This document shows, piece after piece, positions 7,678 through 15,626 of a stretch of DNA of 36,450 nt. Position numbers and translations under genes: made by a program. Numbering within the stretch: position 1 is the first letter of the stretch; each line of letters starts with the position of its first letter. This DNA is from Patescibacteria group bacterium (GTDB lineage: Bacteria > Patescibacteriota > Patescibacteriia > 2-12-FULL-60-25): NCBI GenBank assembly GCA_023229665.1, contig JALNYW010000005.1, positions 1 to 36,450 of the forward strand, read 5' to 3'. The notes under the pieces were generated by a model. It ran no database searches and was not told where the DNA came from. It was given only the letters and a program-made list of their open reading frames with translations.

Positions 7678-8436
7678 ATGCAAGATGAGACCATTTACTT
7701 CTGTGTGCCCCTGATCGGCAGGTTCGCATCGAAAAACTGGGATCATGTGTCTAAGCTATTCGACCAGACCCTTCTGTCTGTCCTGACGCAAAAGGGAAAC
7801 TTGAAAGTTCTGGTGGCCGGAACCGACATTCCAGCCTCACGATTCATTGGAGATCCTCGTTTCGAATTTTTCACTGTTCGGCAAGACGTTCCGCAAACCT
7901 GGCGGGAGAAGATACACGATAAAACAATGAAGCTTCGAAGGCTCGTGGAAGAGGTTTGCGAACGAGGCGGTGGCTACGTCGTCACAATGGATGCCGATGA
8001 TCTTGTAAGCAATCGGCTAGCGCAGCACATTGCTCTTACCGACAATAAAATTGGTTATATATTTCAATCTGGGTATTTATTTAACGTTGCAGGCAAGCAA
8101 TTTCGCCGGGTGCACAATTTTTCCAAACATTGCGGAACGTGCGCAGTCTTCTACTTGGGGAAAAATGACCTGACACCAGGGTCGGGTGTCTGCGCCATCA
8201 TCGAAAATGGGAAGCACACCGAGTACGAAAAGCACGCCGGATTACTCGGCAAAAAACTTGATGCCGTGCCATTCCCTGCTGCAATTTATCTGAGGCATCA
8301 CGGAGGGAACGTAAGTCTTGAGAGGGAATCGACGCCCATGTTTCGAAATAGCCGAAATATTATTCGCCGACTCGTCGGCCGCAGCTTTATCAGTGATGCA
8401 ATTCGTTCGGAATTCAGTGTGCCAAATTATTACTAG
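7678..8436 (+). CDS. Family-2-like glycosyltransferase / putative sugar transferase
   Basis: A 252-residue protein opening IYFCVPLIGRFASKNWDHVSK, with a second strand LKVLVAGTDIP and the metal-binding-like motif YVVTMDADDLVSNRLAQ (DADD). Later come IGYIFQSGYLFN and a conserved cysteine/histidine region FSKHCGTCAVFYLGKND, ending in a basic tail. The DxDD motif after a hydrophobic strand is the GT-A hallmark. An in-frame GTG at 7669 is an alternative start to the ATG at 7678. It faces away from the 6535-7365 gene and reads in the same direction as the 8610 gene 173 bp downstream. It probably adds a sugar to lipopolysaccharide or capsule; donor and acceptor are unknown. Confidence 0.7.
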   Translation: MQDETIYFCVPLIGRFASKNWDHVSKLFDQTLLSVLTQKGNLKVLVAGTDIPASRFIGDPRFEFFTVRQDVPQTWREKIHDKTMKLRRLVEEVCERGGGYVVTMDADDLVSNRLAQHIALTDNKIGYIFQSGYLFNVAGKQFRRVHNFSKHCGTCAVFYLGKNDLTPGSGVCAIIENGKHTEYEKHAGLLGKKLDAVPFPAAIYLRHHGGNVSLERESTPMFRNSRNIIRRLVGRSFISDAIRSEFSVPNYY

Positions 8437-8609
8437 TCTATTCGGCTTAGGCCAGTCAGCCAGAACCTCTCCGTTTGAGTTGCGTTACAGCCACTGCCAA
8501 GTACGGCTTACCAACCCATACAAAAGGGTGATTAAACCAACGCCTTTTTGCCTCGCGCAGCGATCATCTCCCTGCAACCGCAAGCAACGTTTGCGGTCCA
8601 GGAGAGAAA

Positions 8610-9899
8610 ATGAAAATCATTCAGAAACGGACTTCTCTTAATCCACCGCCTGCGTTGATTGATCAGCTCTCCGCGTATTGCACCGATGGTGCGTTCTTCA
8701 AGCCTGAACCAGAAACTAGGGAGATTAGGCCGGCAATCCAAGTGGGAGCTCATGGCGCAGCGGGCGAGGCTTCGCCAACGGTCTACGCCCAAGGGCCGCT
8801 GCCTCGTGAGTTGGTACGAAGGGTGGAGATTATCACGCCTAATTTCACCCGGCACCTTTCTGGCGTAACGGCGACTCTTGAACGTATTCTTCCAGTTTTG
8901 GCCCAGCACTCAAAAATTGCCGCATTGGGGACAGGATTGTCAGTGGCGACCACTAGCATACGTTTTCGCGATTTGCCTTTGGTTTGGGAAAAGCCAACCT
9001 TTGGCGATTGTCGGGTTTGGCACGCCCGACGCAACATCGAGATGTTGGCCGGTATAGTATTGAGGGACGCACTCGGTTTCCCATTGAGACTGGTATTTAC
9101 CTCAGCGTCGCAACGGCAGCACACGAGTTGGACTCGCTGGTTAATCCGCCGCATGGACGAAGTGATCGCCACATCAAACAAGACCGCAGCATATTTAGAG
9201 CGCCCAGCAAGTGTGGTTGGCCATGGCATCGCCACCGACGCGTTTTTCCCGGCGCGAAGTCGAGAGGCAGCGCGCGCAGGACTCGATCTTCCCAATTTAA
9301 AACTGATCGGCTGCTTTGGTCGCATACGCCGGCAAAAAGGTAGCGATGTATTCGTGGACGCTATGCTTGATGTCCTCGCTTCGCGCCGAGACGTCTGCGG
9401 TGTATTGATGGGTCGCGCCACCTTCAAGCACTCTGCGTTGCTGACAGCCATGCGCGAAAAAATCGAAGCCGCTGGTTTAAGTCAACGTTTTCTGATCTTG
9501 CCGGAAGTCGCAATTTCCGAAATGCCGCAATGGTATCGCGCATTAGATATATACGTTGCGCCACAAAGATGGGAGGGCTTCGGCGTCACCCCTTTGGAAG
9601 CTATGGCCACCGGCCTTCCTGTGATCGCCACAAAAGTCGGAGCCTTTCCGGAAATTTTGACTAACGACACGGGCCTTCTAGTCAACGCCGGCAATGTTTC
9701 GGAAATGACTGCGGCGATCCTAACGTTACTCGATAATCCAGAACGGTCAGCTTCGATGGGCAACGCTGGAAGACTTCGCGTTTTTCAGGAGTTTTCTCTT
9801 GAGGGTGAGGCGAAGGGAATTAATCGCGTCTATCAGAAACTACTTGGCAGGCAATCGTCTTCGATTGCAACCGCTGAAAGACCGTCCCACACCCCGTAG
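8610..9899 (+). CDS. GT4-family glycosyltransferase, LpcC-like LPS-core mannosyltransferase
   Basis: A 429-residue GT-B enzyme. After about 70 variable residues comes RRVEIITPNFTRHLSGVTATLERILP, the opening typical of rhizobial LpcC mannosyltransferases. It is followed by GDCRVWHARRNIEMLAGIVLR, the hinge strand LKLIGCFGRIRRQKGSDVFVDA and LILPEVAISEMPQWYRALDIYVAP, and the EX7E motif in RWEGFGVTPLEAMATGLPVIATKVGAFPEIL. The ATG at 8610 has AGGAGA upstream. The N-terminus is longer than the roughly 350-residue family norm, so an internal start is possible. LpcC adds mannose to Kdo in the rhizobial inner core; the assignment here is by motif pattern only. Confidence 0.8.
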   Translation: MKIIQKRTSLNPPPALIDQLSAYCTDGAFFKPEPETREIRPAIQVGAHGAAGEASPTVYAQGPLPRELVRRVEIITPNFTRHLSGVTATLERILPVLAQHSKIAALGTGLSVATTSIRFRDLPLVWEKPTFGDCRVWHARRNIEMLAGIVLRDALGFPLRLVFTSASQRQHTSWTRWLIRRMDEVIATSNKTAAYLERPASVVGHGIATDAFFPARSREAARAGLDLPNLKLIGCFGRIRRQKGSDVFVDAMLDVLASRRDVCGVLMGRATFKHSALLTAMREKIEAAGLSQRFLILPEVAISEMPQWYRALDIYVAPQRWEGFGVTPLEAMATGLPVIATKVGAFPEILTNDTGLLVNAGNVSEMTAAILTLLDNPERSASMGNAGRLRVFQEFSLEGEAKGINRVYQKLLGRQSSSIATAERPSHTP

Positions 9900-9925
9900 C
9901 GCCTCCCACACCACACGATTAGGGC

Positions 9926-10270
9926 TTAGACAATTGCACCGAAACGTTTCCCGATGACTGCAGTCAATGAGATGGCGAGTGCTCCTCAAAAGGTGACGCG
10001 AGTTGTAGCCTTGATTATATTCGCGCTGCCGGCTTTCGCACCAGCCACTCCTAGGATGGCCAAAAAAGCGAGAGCAAACGCAACGAACGCGACCGACAAC
10101 GGCAAAGCCGCCCGACGGCAAAAGAAGCCGCCGATGCAATCGGCTGCTAGAATCGGGCGTGCAGTAGTAACCTCCGAAATTCCGAGCTCGTCGCGAGCAT
10201 GAGACCCTAATGGGTCTTTCGCAATCAATTGCTCGGCGACCTTGACTGCAATCGGTAGTTCGGCGCCGAG
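9926..10270 (-). pseudogene. Decayed VIT1/CCC1-family transporter copy
   Basis: This relic parallels the C-terminal half of the intact transporter at 13462-14163. Intact/relic pairs are ELAVKVADQLMTKDALGAHA / ELPIAVKVAEQLIAKDPLGSHA, DELGISEISTARP / DELGISEVTTARP and VGAKAGGADIVKATARVTF / VAGAKAGSANIIKATTRVTF. The tryptophan that follows in the intact copy is TGA here (9988-9986), and GALAISLTAVIGKRFGAIV then continues in frame to the natural stop at 9926. In the middle, ASAASFAVG is readable only in a shifted frame, and about eleven residues are deleted. The N-terminal membrane domain is absent. It is a second, dead copy of the gene 3.5 kb away, probably from a divergent homologue rather than a recent duplication. 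Confidence 0.8.
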
Positions 10271-10540
10271 CCAGCAAGTCCTTCTGAGTGCAGCACTTCT
10301 CCTGGCGAACCTTCGCGAAGCGCTGCTGATAGAGTGGATGCCGCTGGGGTGCAACGCGGATCGTCGTCATGAATTCCCCTTTTTGAAGCTTGCCTGGAAT
10401 TGATGTTGCGCTGAGTAGGAAGTCGGAAATCCCCTTTCGAAACTGCGGGCGTTGCAACCGCAGAAAGTCGGTCGGTCTTCCGCTGAAATGTTCAATGGTG
10501 AGATTGACTGTCGCCAGAACATGCGAGGCAAGCGTGGGCA

Positions 10541-11071
10541 AAGGAGAACGCGGCTATTGAAGTTCGAATTCGCGAGCTTGCACAGCTCTTCAATTCGTTC
10601 GATCCCTCGCCATTCCACGAACGCGACCTCGATAACGATGCCGAAGAGTAAATCGTCGGCTGGGCGCGCGAGCTTCCCGACGACACGTTGCTTCGCATTA
10701 TAGTGCATCTTCCGGAAGAAGAAGCGCGCAAAGCCCAGGCGCGCGGATTGAGCGCCGCGCTTGACAACTACTTCGCGGAACGCGCCTTGATGCAGCAGCG
10801 GGATCTCAATGAACTTTTTCGTGTTGGCCGACGCGATCTACTGATCGGCATCCTCGTGTTGATTGTTTGCCTCGTTGGCAGCCACATGGCGCGAACCCAT
10901 TTGGGTCCTGGACCGTTGGCGAGCGCTATTGCCGAAAGTCTGATTCTGGTTGGTTGGGTCGCAAACTGGAAGCCGATCGAAACGTTCCTCTACGACTGGT
11001 GGCCGTTGAAGCGGAAGCGCGACCTCTACCGGCGCCTAGCCCACGCGCCGGTAGACATTAAGCGAAGCTAA
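10541..11071 (+). pseudogene. Conserved membrane protein gene interrupted by TAA
   Basis: The upstream part reads IEVRIRELAQLFNSFDPSPFHERDLDNDAEE, then TAA (10649-10651), then IVGWARELPDDTLLRIIVHLPEEEARKAQARGL in the same frame. The expected residue at the stop is tyrosine (one base from TAT or TAC). Downstream are ALDNYFAERALMQQRDLNELFRVGR, two membrane helices (LLIGILVLIVCLVGSHMA; SAIAESLILVGWVANW) and a conserved end ETFLYDWWPLKRKRDLYRRLAHAPVDI. An ATG or TTG inside the second half (10688) could express only the membrane part. The family, as I recall it, is a conserved membrane protein of unknown function in Bradyrhizobium-like bacteria. No clear start is seen before 10556. Confidence 0.7.
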
Positions 11072-11125
11072 ATCCGGTTTCCGAGGAGCGTGATGCTCGC
11101 AGGACTGTGGCACCCACGTGATACG

Positions 11126-13423
11126 CTAACCTGCCGCTGCTTGCTCGTATATGTCGTCCTCCTGCGCATTGTGCATGCGGACCAGAGATTCGATTGATTC
11201 AATTACCCGCTGAGCATCCCGGATCAGATATTTGTCGACCGCCTCGACCTTAAGCCCATTCGACAATCTCGACAGCAATCGCGATAAATGAAGGATTTCC
11301 CGGTGAGCGCGGCTCATAGCGACGAGCCCAGGAGCGTCGTGAAGAATCTTGGCAATGCGAGGATACACATTGCTCTCGTCGTCGCGTTCGTGTTCGACAA
11401 CGGTCCGAGCAATCACATCGTTAGCTTCAAGGATCAGCGAAATCGCGGACTGAGCGGTTGCCTCGTCAAGAGCGTCCGCGATTTCCCTCAAACGATCGAG
11501 ACTGGCTTGAAGTTCGCTGTGACCCTGACGAAGCGCACGGCTGACGGCCGTCTGAAGCCGCTGCTGACCAAATCTCCAACCCGGGGTCAGCGCACGTAGC
11601 GCATTGAGTATGACCGCGACATCGATGGCCTCCTGCGTGAGGGCGCCCTCAACCGGCGTCAAATATCCGAAGGCGGCGGCGATCATCGCAACGCCTGACA
11701 AGGCCATGCCAGCGACAATGCTCTGAATGGCGATGCGTCGGGTTCTGCGAGCGATCGCAACAGCGTCGGAGACCCGATCGAGTTGATCAACGAGAATAAC
11801 GACATCTGCGGCTTCTGAAGACGCACTCGCGCCACGGGCGCCCATTGCGATGCCGACATCGGCGGCCGCAAGAGCTGGCGCGTCATTGATGCCATCGCCG
11901 ACCATGATCGTCGGGTGAAGCCGCTGTTCGACGACTACGGCCTCAACTTTGTCAGACGGGACTCGTTCGGCAAGCACCGCATCGAGGTCGAGAGCGGCAG
12001 CGATCGTGTCGGCAGATTCGGCGCGGTCGCCAGTGACCATCAAGATGCGCTTCACGCCAGCGGCACGCAGAGTTTGCACGGCCCTCGGCGTCTCGCGCCG
12101 CAGTTCGTCAGCCAAAAGGATAGCACCGATCGGTGTGCCATCCGCCGACACGAATACACTCAGCGCCGATCGCCATGATGCCCGGCGGAGAGCGCGTATT
12201 GCCCAGGATTGAGGCTGTGCCGGTCCATATACTAAGTCGAAGGAACCGACGCGGACTTGGCGACCCTCGACCAGGCCCTGAAGGCCAGACCCCATGGTCT
12301 CTTTGACCTCAGCCGGCTGAGAGAGCACCAGTCCTCGTGCACGCGCTGCCGTAACGATTGCCGCAGCGACCACATGATGGGAGGCTTGCTCGAGAGAGCC
12401 CGCAAGGCGCATGATTTCGTCGGCCGACTGCTGCGGCGCGGTTTCGATGGCAACAAGTCTCGCGCCGCCAACGGTCAGTGTACCGGTCTTGTCGAACATT
12501 ACGGTGTGCGTTCGCGCCAGAGCTTCGATCGCGGCGCCTCCTTTGACCAGAATGCCGCGGCGAGCGGCGCGAGAGATGCCGGCGATAAAGGCAACAGGAG
12601 CCGCCAGAATGAGCGGACAGGGAGTTGATGCTACGAGAACCGCAAGGCCGCGGATCGGATCACCCGACCACAGCCAAGCCGCCGTCGCCAACGCTAGCGT
12701 TACCGGCAGCAGCAGCAACGCATAGCGATCAGCGAGCCGGATGAAAGGTGTCTTCGCCGTTTGCGCCGCGGTCACCAGTTTGACGATACCAGCGTACGTG
12801 CTTTCACTGGCACTCGCTGTCGCCCGCATTTCGAATGTCTCGCCCGCATTAATCGTCCCGCTATGAACGGGATCTCCTTTCGGGCGCGTCACGGGAATGG
12901 GCTCACCCGTCAACGCCGCCTCGTCGAGCGTGGCTGACGCGGCAAGGATGACGCCATCAATGGGAATGACTTCACCAGCGCGCACCAAGACGGTATCGCC
13001 GACGGCGACCTCTTCGATCGTGACGTCTTTCAACGAGTCTCCGTGGCGCCGGTGGGCGATGCGGGGCGCGCGGTCGGTCAGGGATTTGAGATCGCGTTCG
13101 GCGCGCGCGACGGCGAAATCTTCGAGAAGATTGCCGCCCGCATACATCACCGCCACGACAACGCCGGCCAGGGTCTCTCCAAGCAGTAGCGCCGCCGACA
13201 TTGAGACGAATGCAACAGCATCGACACCCATACGGCCGGCCATGAGGTCGCGAACCATGGACACGAACAGGCCGATGACGACCGGCACCGTCCCGGCCGC
13301 CCAAAGCCATCTCGCGGCAATGGGTTGGCCTGCCGCGTAAAGCACTCCGCCGATCGCCAACCCGATCAGTGCAATTGCAATAAGTGCACGCCGCTGCAGT
13401 CGTTCAGTAAAGGCAATAGGCAC
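11126..13423 (-). CDS. P1B-5-type metal-translocating ATPase with C-terminal hemerythrin domain (Nia-like)
   Basis: A 765-residue P-type ATPase. It has no N-terminal metal-binding domain. In order: membrane helices from residue 12, the actuator motif TGEP (172-175), the intramembrane motif TPCP (267-270) instead of CPC, the phosphorylation motif DKTGT (D311), a histidine pair SHH (348-350), and GDGINDAP (509-516). The last 130 residues form an HHE/hemerythrin-like bundle with candidate ligands HE (678-679), H707, and H751 with E755 and D756. TPC in helix 4 plus a hemerythrin tail is the hallmark of P1B-5 ATPases such as Sinorhizobium Nia (nickel and iron export). The GTG start at 13423 has GAGG upstream. 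It is last in the operon, 38 bp after the VIT gene. It likely exports Fe2+ or Ni2+ from the cytoplasm, with the hemerythrin domain sensing O2 or iron; the metal is inferred. Confidence 0.92.
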   Translation of the reverse strand: MPIAFTERLQRRALIAIALIGLAIGGVLYAAGQPIAARWLWAAGTVPVVIGLFVSMVRDLMAGRMGVDAVAFVSMSAALLLGETLAGVVVAVMYAGGNLLEDFAVARAERDLKSLTDRAPRIAHRRHGDSLKDVTIEEVAVGDTVLVRAGEVIPIDGVILAASATLDEAALTGEPIPVTRPKGDPVHSGTINAGETFEMRATASASESTYAGIVKLVTAAQTAKTPFIRLADRYALLLLPVTLALATAAWLWSGDPIRGLAVLVASTPCPLILAAPVAFIAGISRAARRGILVKGGAAIEALARTHTVMFDKTGTLTVGGARLVAIETAPQQSADEIMRLAGSLEQASHHVVAAAIVTAARARGLVLSQPAEVKETMGSGLQGLVEGRQVRVGSFDLVYGPAQPQSWAIRALRRASWRSALSVFVSADGTPIGAILLADELRRETPRAVQTLRAAGVKRILMVTGDRAESADTIAAALDLDAVLAERVPSDKVEAVVVEQRLHPTIMVGDGINDAPALAAADVGIAMGARGASASSEAADVVILVDQLDRVSDAVAIARRTRRIAIQSIVAGMALSGVAMIAAAFGYLTPVEGALTQEAIDVAVILNALRALTPGWRFGQQRLQTAVSRALRQGHSELQASLDRLREIADALDEATAQSAISLILEANDVIARTVVEHERDDESNVYPRIAKILHDAPGLVAMSRAHREILHLSRLLSRLSNGLKVEAVDKYLIRDAQRVIESIESLVRMHNAQEDDIYEQAAAG

Positions 13424-13461
13424 AGCCGAGCCTCATAAATCCGGAACGATCTTTGTTGATC

Positions 13462-14163
13462 CTAAACGACAGCGCCGAATAGTTTCCCGATCCCGGCCGT
13501 TAGAGCCATCGCAAGCGCTCCCCAGAACGTGACGCGGGCCGTTGCCTTCACGATATCTGCACCGCCCGCCTTAGCGCCGACCGCCCCAAGGAGGGCGAGG
13601 AAACCTAGAGAGGCGATCGAGACAACCGGCACAAGCCTGTCCGACGGGGAGATCAGAACCATCAATAACGGCATCGAAGCGCCTACGGCAAACGATGCCG
13701 CCGAGGTCAGCGCTGCCTGCACGGGACGCGCCGTGCTGATCTCAGAAATTCCAAGCTCGTCACGGGCGTGCGCTCCCAACGCATCTTTGGTCATGAGCTG
13801 ATCGGCAACCTTCACGGCCAGTTCGTTCTCAACGCCGCGTTTGACGTAGATTTGGGCCAGCTCCTCCCTTTCGAAATCGATGTTCTCGCTGAGCTCCTGA
13901 CGCTCGCGCGCGATATCTGCCTGTTCGGCGTCCGACTGCGAGCTGACCGACACGTATTCGCCGGCCGCCATCGACATTGCTCCCGCAACGAGGCCGGCGA
14001 CGCCGGCAACCAGGATATCGCTGGGCTTGGCTGAAGCAGCCGCCACGCCGACAATGAGGCTCGCCGTCGAGACAATACCGTCGTTGGCGCCTAGCACGGC
14101 GGCGCGCAGCCACCCGATCCGATCAACGAGGTGGTTTTCGGGATGGACGTGGAGTCTGCTCAT
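13462..14163 (-). CDS. VIT1/CCC1-family Fe2+/Mn2+ transporter
   Basis: A 233-residue membrane protein. It opens HPENHLVDRIGWLRAAVLGANDGIVSTASLIVGVAAA, the family's substrate-binding first helix, followed by AGVAGLVAGAMSMAAGEYVSVSSQ. Next is an acidic cytosolic stretch (REREELAQIYVKRGVENELA style, with several E residues as in the metal-binding domain of plant VIT1). Three more helices end KATARVTFWGALAMALTAGIGKLFGAVV. I chose ATG 14163 (AGAGG six bases upstream) over a TTG 16 codons earlier. The family moves Fe2+ or Mn2+ out of the cytosol in exchange for protons. Placement between cytochrome b561 and the P1B-5 ATPase supports a role in iron or related metal detoxification. A broken homologue lies at 9926-10270. 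Confidence 0.9.
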   Translation of the reverse strand: MSRLHVHPENHLVDRIGWLRAAVLGANDGIVSTASLIVGVAAASAKPSDILVAGVAGLVAGAMSMAAGEYVSVSSQSDAEQADIARERQELSENIDFEREELAQIYVKRGVENELAVKVADQLMTKDALGAHARDELGISEISTARPVQAALTSAASFAVGASMPLLMVLISPSDRLVPVVSIASLGFLALLGAVGAKAGGADIVKATARVTFWGALAMALTAGIGKLFGAVV

Positions 14164-14207
14164 TTTTGGCCTCTTTCGTTTGTGCTCGCGGGAACCGTCA
14201 GGACGCA

Positions 14208-14771
14208 TCAAGGCGCACGCTTTCGACCTGTAATCATGGCCTTCACGAGGTTCTCGCCGTGCTCAAGGCTAGCCAGGACAACTCCAAGAACGTGCAAGGC
14301 TACAAGCCCGAGCGTGACGTTGGCTAAGGCTTCGTGAACCTCCTCCATCGTTTTAGAACCCCAGAAGGCATCGGTTGTCATCAGGTACCCGGTGATCGAG
14401 AGCCCGATGAGCATGATGATCAGCAGCACGATCATCGCGCCGCCTGCGGGATTGTGGCCGACATATCTCGGCGCATCCAGCCGCGTGCTCTGCTTGAGAT
14501 AATGGAAGACGGTGCCCGGCCCCTTCAAGAAATCTGAAAAGCGGGCGTGCCGAGACCCGATGACCCCCCAAAGGATTCTCAACGCGACAAGCGCCGCGAT
14601 GGCGTATCCGGCCCACAAGTGCATCCATTCGATCTCATCCCCCGTCAGGAACGCGATGGCAAACAGGAGGACAAGGCTCCAATGGAACACGCGGATGAAA
14701 GGATCCCAGACCTTCACAGTGGCCGGCGGAGAAACACCGCCGGCCACCAGCGGACTGTCAGAGTGACTCAT
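14208..14771 (-). CDS. Cytochrome b561 family protein
   Basis: A 187-residue four-helix membrane protein. Candidate heme b ligands are the His in WDPFIRVFHWSLVL (helix 1), the His in EWMHLWAGYAIAAL (helix 2), and those in VHEALANVTLGLVALHVLGV (helix 4). The C-terminal SLEHGENLVKAMITGRKR is the usual end for the Ni/Fe-hydrogenase-like b561 group. I chose ATG 14771, which follows the preceding gene's stop by five bases (GGGTGAGATACATG, where the stop region also supplies the ribosome site), so translation is probably coupled. These proteins pass electrons between the quinone pool and periplasmic carriers, often c-type cytochromes; a broken cytochrome c gene lies at 17989-18357. Its link to the metal transporters is by operon only. 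Confidence 0.88.
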   Translation of the reverse strand: MSHSDSPLVAGGVSPPATVKVWDPFIRVFHWSLVLLFAIAFLTGDEIEWMHLWAGYAIAALVALRILWGVIGSRHARFSDFLKGPGTVFHYLKQSTRLDAPRYVGHNPAGGAMIVLLIIMLIGLSITGYLMTTDAFWGSKTMEEVHEALANVTLGLVALHVLGVVLASLEHGENLVKAMITGRKRAP

Positions 14772-14776
14772 GTATC

Positions 14777-15073
14777 TCACCCGTTGCCCTTCCGGCTCTT
14801 CCAGTTCGTGCCGACGGGATTGCCCGTCGCAGGATCGATGAAGAATTCGATGCGCGTACCCTGCTCCTTGTCGCGAGCGTAGACCTCGGCGCATGTTCCC
14901 TTCATCTTGGACTTGGCAACCTCGTAGCCATGGTCTTTGACCAGTTTCTCAATTGCCTCGGTGGTCATCCACTTCTCTTTGGGCTCGGTCGTACACGATT
15001 TGCCATAGCTTTCCGCCATGGCATTCGACGCTAACCCGACAAGAAGTGCGGTGGTGATAAGCAGCGTCTTCAT
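14777..15073 (-). CDS. Secreted PepSY-domain protein
   Basis: A 98-residue protein with signal peptide MKTLLITTALLVGLASNAMA and likely cleavage before ESYGKS. The mature part has a single PepSY-type fold: EKWMTTEAIEKLVKDHGYEV (helix), a strand with conserved Cys near TCAEVYARDK, then TRIEFFIDPATGNPVGTNW. The ATG at 15073 has AGGAAG upstream and was preferred to upstream Met codons because it starts the signal peptide. Two cysteines (in SCTTEP and GTCAEV) could form a disulfide in the periplasm. It is the first gene of a run through cytochrome b561, VIT transporter and ATPase. A tandem CGTCA site lies about 100 bp upstream. PepSY proteins commonly inhibit or tune partner sensors and enzymes; the partner here is unknown. 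Confidence 0.85.
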   Translation of the reverse strand: MKTLLITTALLVGLASNAMAESYGKSCTTEPKEKWMTTEAIEKLVKDHGYEVAKSKMKGTCAEVYARDKEQGTRIEFFIDPATGNPVGTNWKSRKGNG

Positions 15074-15174
15074 TTGGGCTTCCTTCATAAGTTGGTTGAA
15101 TTGTTGAGCCAAACATCTGGCAGCAACGATTAGAATTTTGCGCCGTTCGCGATGATGGCATCCTGATGCTGGTC

Positions 15175-15189
15175 GTCAGCGTCTCGTCA
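15175..15189 (+). promoter_or_regulatory. Tandem CGTCA-N6-CGTCA site, candidate OmpR-type operator
   Basis: The core GTCAGCGTCTCGTCA (with C before it) gives CGTCA twice with an 11-bp period. It lies about 100 bp upstream of the PepSY-b561-VIT-ATPase operon start and just after the stop of the upstream PepSY gene. A near-identical core is at 15558-15572. OmpR-family regulators bind 11-bp-period direct repeats, and one is encoded at 15959-16627. Binding is inferred. Confidence 0.5.
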
Positions 15190-15194
15190 GGACC

Positions 15195-15467
15195 CTAATC
15201 GTCATTCTCGACGACGTTGCCGGTCGCGGGATCGAGATGAAGCTCGGTCTCCTTACCGTCCTTGGCCTTGGCATCGGCCTCCGCGCAGCCGTCCTCGATT
15301 TCGACTTTTGAGACCGTGAACCCTTGTTCAGTGAGTTTGGCCTTGAGCTGCTCGGTAGACAGCCATTGCTCCTTTGGGGCCCGTGTGCAGCCCTCGTCAT
15401 CCTTGGCATATGCAGCCCACCCGACGGCCAGCACAGGCAAGAGGGCTGCAAAAAATAGGGTGCGCAT
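15195..15467 (-). CDS. Secreted PepSY-domain protein
   Basis: A 90-residue homologue of the next gene. The signal peptide is MRTLFFAALLPVLAVGWAAYA, with mature start KDDEGCTRAP. The domain reads EQWLSTEQLKAKLTEQGFTV, KVEIEDGCAEADAKAKDG, ETELHLDPATGNVVEND, again with two cysteines placed like those of 14777-15073. The ATG at 15467 has GAGGAAAG upstream. The gene ends 121 bp before the start of the second PepSY gene and probably has its own promoter in the divergent region facing 15627. Two tandem paralogues plus a third PepSY protein beside one two-component system suggests that they act on the sensor's periplasmic loop. Confidence 0.85.
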   Translation of the reverse strand: MRTLFFAALLPVLAVGWAAYAKDDEGCTRAPKEQWLSTEQLKAKLTEQGFTVSKVEIEDGCAEADAKAKDGKETELHLDPATGNVVENDD

Positions 15468-15557
15468 AGTTCTTTCCTCAGAGTTTTTGGCACCGGACAA
15501 TTCCGTGCCATGAGCGCACTCTGGGTGAAACGAAGTGAGTTAACGCTGACGACCGAT

Positions 15558-15572
15558 GTCAGCATCTCGTCA
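15558..15572 (+). promoter_or_regulatory. Second tandem operator in the divergent PepSY promoter region
   Basis: GTCAGCATCTCGTCA differs from 15175-15189 at one base and gives TGTCA-N6-CGTCA with the same 11-bp spacing. It lies about 90 bp upstream of the minus-strand PepSY gene (15195-15467) and 55 bp upstream of the plus-strand PepSY-regulator-kinase operon, so one site could control both directions. A promoter-like ATTATATCC follows at about 15581. The function is inferred. Confidence 0.5.
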
Positions 15573-15626
15573 TCTTGCGGATTATATCCTGCCCGGTCCT
15601 AAGGCTTTTGCCCGAGATCAATACCA

